A program made the translations under genes and the position numbers. From positions 2,686,001 through 2,750,000 of the forward strand of contig JAZGTH010000014.1 of NCBI GenBank assembly GCA_036877525.1: 64,000 nucleotides of DNA. Reading direction: 5' to 3'. This stretch comes from Chromobotia macracanthus. Taxonomy: Eukaryota > Chordata > Actinopteri > Cypriniformes > Botiidae. Position 1 is the stretch's first letter, and each line of letters opens with the position of its first letter. The notes beneath the pieces are model-generated. The model searched no databases. It saw only the letters and a list, made by a program, of their open reading frames with translations, and was not told the DNA's origin. Positions 62,217-64,000 of the stretch are shown here, piece after piece.

Positions 62217-64000
62217 AATGAACGTTGGAACAGAAAAGCAGTCCAGATTTGTTCCTAATGTAAAAATCAATTTGCTTTTTGTGTTTCATGAAAATAAACA
62301 ACACTAAGTTTCCAGGTAAACTATCTTTTAATGAATGACTATCTGCATATTTGTTGTTGTTGTCCTCATCACAACAGAGAAGACTTTCTAAATAGGCTAA
62401 GGGCAGTAATGTATGGTGAAGTACCTCCAACTTCATCTGCATACGTAATTTTGGGGATGCTAGCTTGGTAACAGGTAGGGTGATGATGATGGCCTGGGCA
62501 GTGCTCACCCACAATAACCTCTGACAAATCAACAGACTGGTGACTCTTATGCTCCTTTGATATTCAAGAAAAAAAACACAAGTATTACCACTGAAAAAGC
62601 TTTTTTTTTGTCTCTCTTCACTATGTAATGACAACCTGCTTTAATTAACCATTTTTCCCTTACCCTTTTGAAAGAATAAACCGTTCTGACGAGAGGTCTG
62701 CTTTCTCTACAATCACCATTTCTGTAAAGATTTAAATGAAACGTAGCCCACTGCTGATTATCCTGGCCCTGCATTTATTCTTTTCTCATCAGATTTATTT
62801 AACCGGTCAATTGTAGCAAAATCTAAGAGGACCCGAGCAAGATAAAGATGGCTGAAGGTGAGCGGAGAGGGGTACAAAAAACTGGAGGTGAAAACAGAGA
62901 AGTTAAAGACCAGATGGACAAAGCAAAACAGTTTAAAAAGGAAACATAGCAAATGCTGGCACATTACTAACACACCGTGCCTTCTGTCGTGACAAGAACG
63001 TTGCCATGGCAACATTCAGAATGAAAAGCTTCGCCTGCAGCACTTGTGCCTTATTTCTTAAGTGACTTTTCTTGCCTTTAACCCGCAGCTCCATTACTGC
63101 TCAGCGGGGTCTTAAGTTAGTTACTTATTCACGGTCTGTCCCTGGAGAGCCAGTCTACAGGAACCATTCGAACGAGAACTTCATCATTACTGTTGTATCA
63201 CAAGAACTGCAGATAAGACGCGGTTCAAAGAAAAAACTGAAACAAGCGTTGATCAAGCGTGTGTGAAAAGCATTCATTTTTAATTGAACCAGCTGTTTTC
63301 AAAGGAGGAACAGAGAGACACTCACTGGGGTTGGGAAAGGAGGAGAGGGTGGACATTTTTATCTCCTGCAGGTGCTCCAGGGTTTCATACAGAGGAACCC
63401 TCTGAGAAAGCCATCCACACGCCCCCTTCGTCTCACACCATGTGGGCCACGCTCACCAACGGGTCCTGATGGACCTCAAATCTCTGAGACATGACATAGG
63501 AGAAAAGGATTCAAGTCTGAGAAACATGCATTAAAGTGTGAGATTGCTGCACCACTAGCAGACACCAAACAGAAATGGAAACATAATGTTTTCAAATTAA
63601 TGTTTCTAGTGTTAGAAAACTAGTGTTTTCTGACTATTCAATATTTTAACAATATTATAAAACAACCTTATATAATTAAATATGAGTCAATGTTCTCATG
63701 ATCAAAAAAGTAATTTAAAGTGTCATAATCTCTCTTATTCTGTAGACTTTATATAGAACATTGTTGTTTGAATTCTGATGAACCATTATGCATAGATTTG
63801 CATATATTCATTGGATTTCAACAAATACACTTTGAAAAAGTAATATAATAGCTATACTACCCGTAATATACAATTCACACTATTTAAAAACAATTTCTAT
63901 GCACAGCAAGAATATTTTAATAAATCATATAAAAGATGTAGATGTAATCATGTAAATTATTATTTAAACCCTCTATCTATAGATCTCTTTCATTAAAGAT
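62217..64000. other. non-coding, nothing recognised
   Basis: The 143-codon minus-strand ORF at 62203-62634 lacks any feature of a real protein and partly overlaps repeat copy B. The remainder is AT-rich. Confidence 0.5.

Noticed and set aside
62203..62634. 143-codon minus-strand ORF
   Set aside because: No recognisable motif; it overlaps a dispersed repeat and has low-complexity stretches.
1..64000. Bacterial-type features: operons, CRISPR arrays, defence systems
   Set aside because: The composition, microsatellites, SINE and MITEs indicate vertebrate nuclear DNA, and no regular spacer array or operon is present.

Overview
This window looks like non-coding nuclear DNA from a teleost fish, most likely a cyprinid (carp, goldfish or zebrafish relatives). 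The evidence is the AT-rich base composition, abundant TA/CA/CT microsatellites, one tRNA-derived SINE whose tail matches the common cyprinid type, and several short palindromic repeat families typical of fish genomes. No long open reading frame looks like a real protein; the ORFs of 60-143 codons are AT-rich chance ORFs or translations of repeats. There are no operons, rRNAs, true tRNAs or CRISPR arrays.

Layout. From 1 to about 20.6 kb the sequence is repeat-laden and unannotatable, probably intronic or intergenic. Between 20.8 and 22.1 kb the composition changes to CpG-rich. Here the minus strand carries a plausible first coding exon: a strong Kozak ATG, a hydrophobic signal-peptide-like stretch and a consensus splice donor at 21706/21707. 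If this is real, 1-21.7 kb is the first intron of a minus-strand secreted or membrane protein gene and the rest of the window lies upstream of it. From 22.1 to 52 kb the sequence is again non-coding, with a SINE (25.75 kb), a (TATATG)n array (27.4 kb) and a decayed non-LTR retrotransposon relic on the minus strand (30.4-31.4 kb). At 52.4-52.85 kb there is a repeat-free block rich in homeodomain-like sites that looks like a conserved enhancer candidate. At 56.2-56.72 kb a second CpG-rich block has E-boxes, a perfect GTCACGTGAC palindrome and a 21-bp minisatellite, and may be another promoter. The last 5 kb holds two more dispersed repeats and otherwise nothing recognisable.

The dominant signal is one family of roughly 290-bp non-autonomous transposon-like elements with CCCAGCTAACA / TGTTAGCTGGG inverted ends. 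I count 22 full or partial copies in both orientations (10 in one, 12 in the other). Their interior is a near-regular lattice of AACGTT words, now largely decayed to AACATT or AATGTT as expected for CpG loss. Only one small relic falls between 18.9 and 28.6 kb, the interval around the candidate first exon. Five or more other short dispersed families are present. I found no convincing new gene system; the most useful leads are the minus-strand exon, the two CpG blocks, the enhancer candidate and the structure of the AACGTT element.
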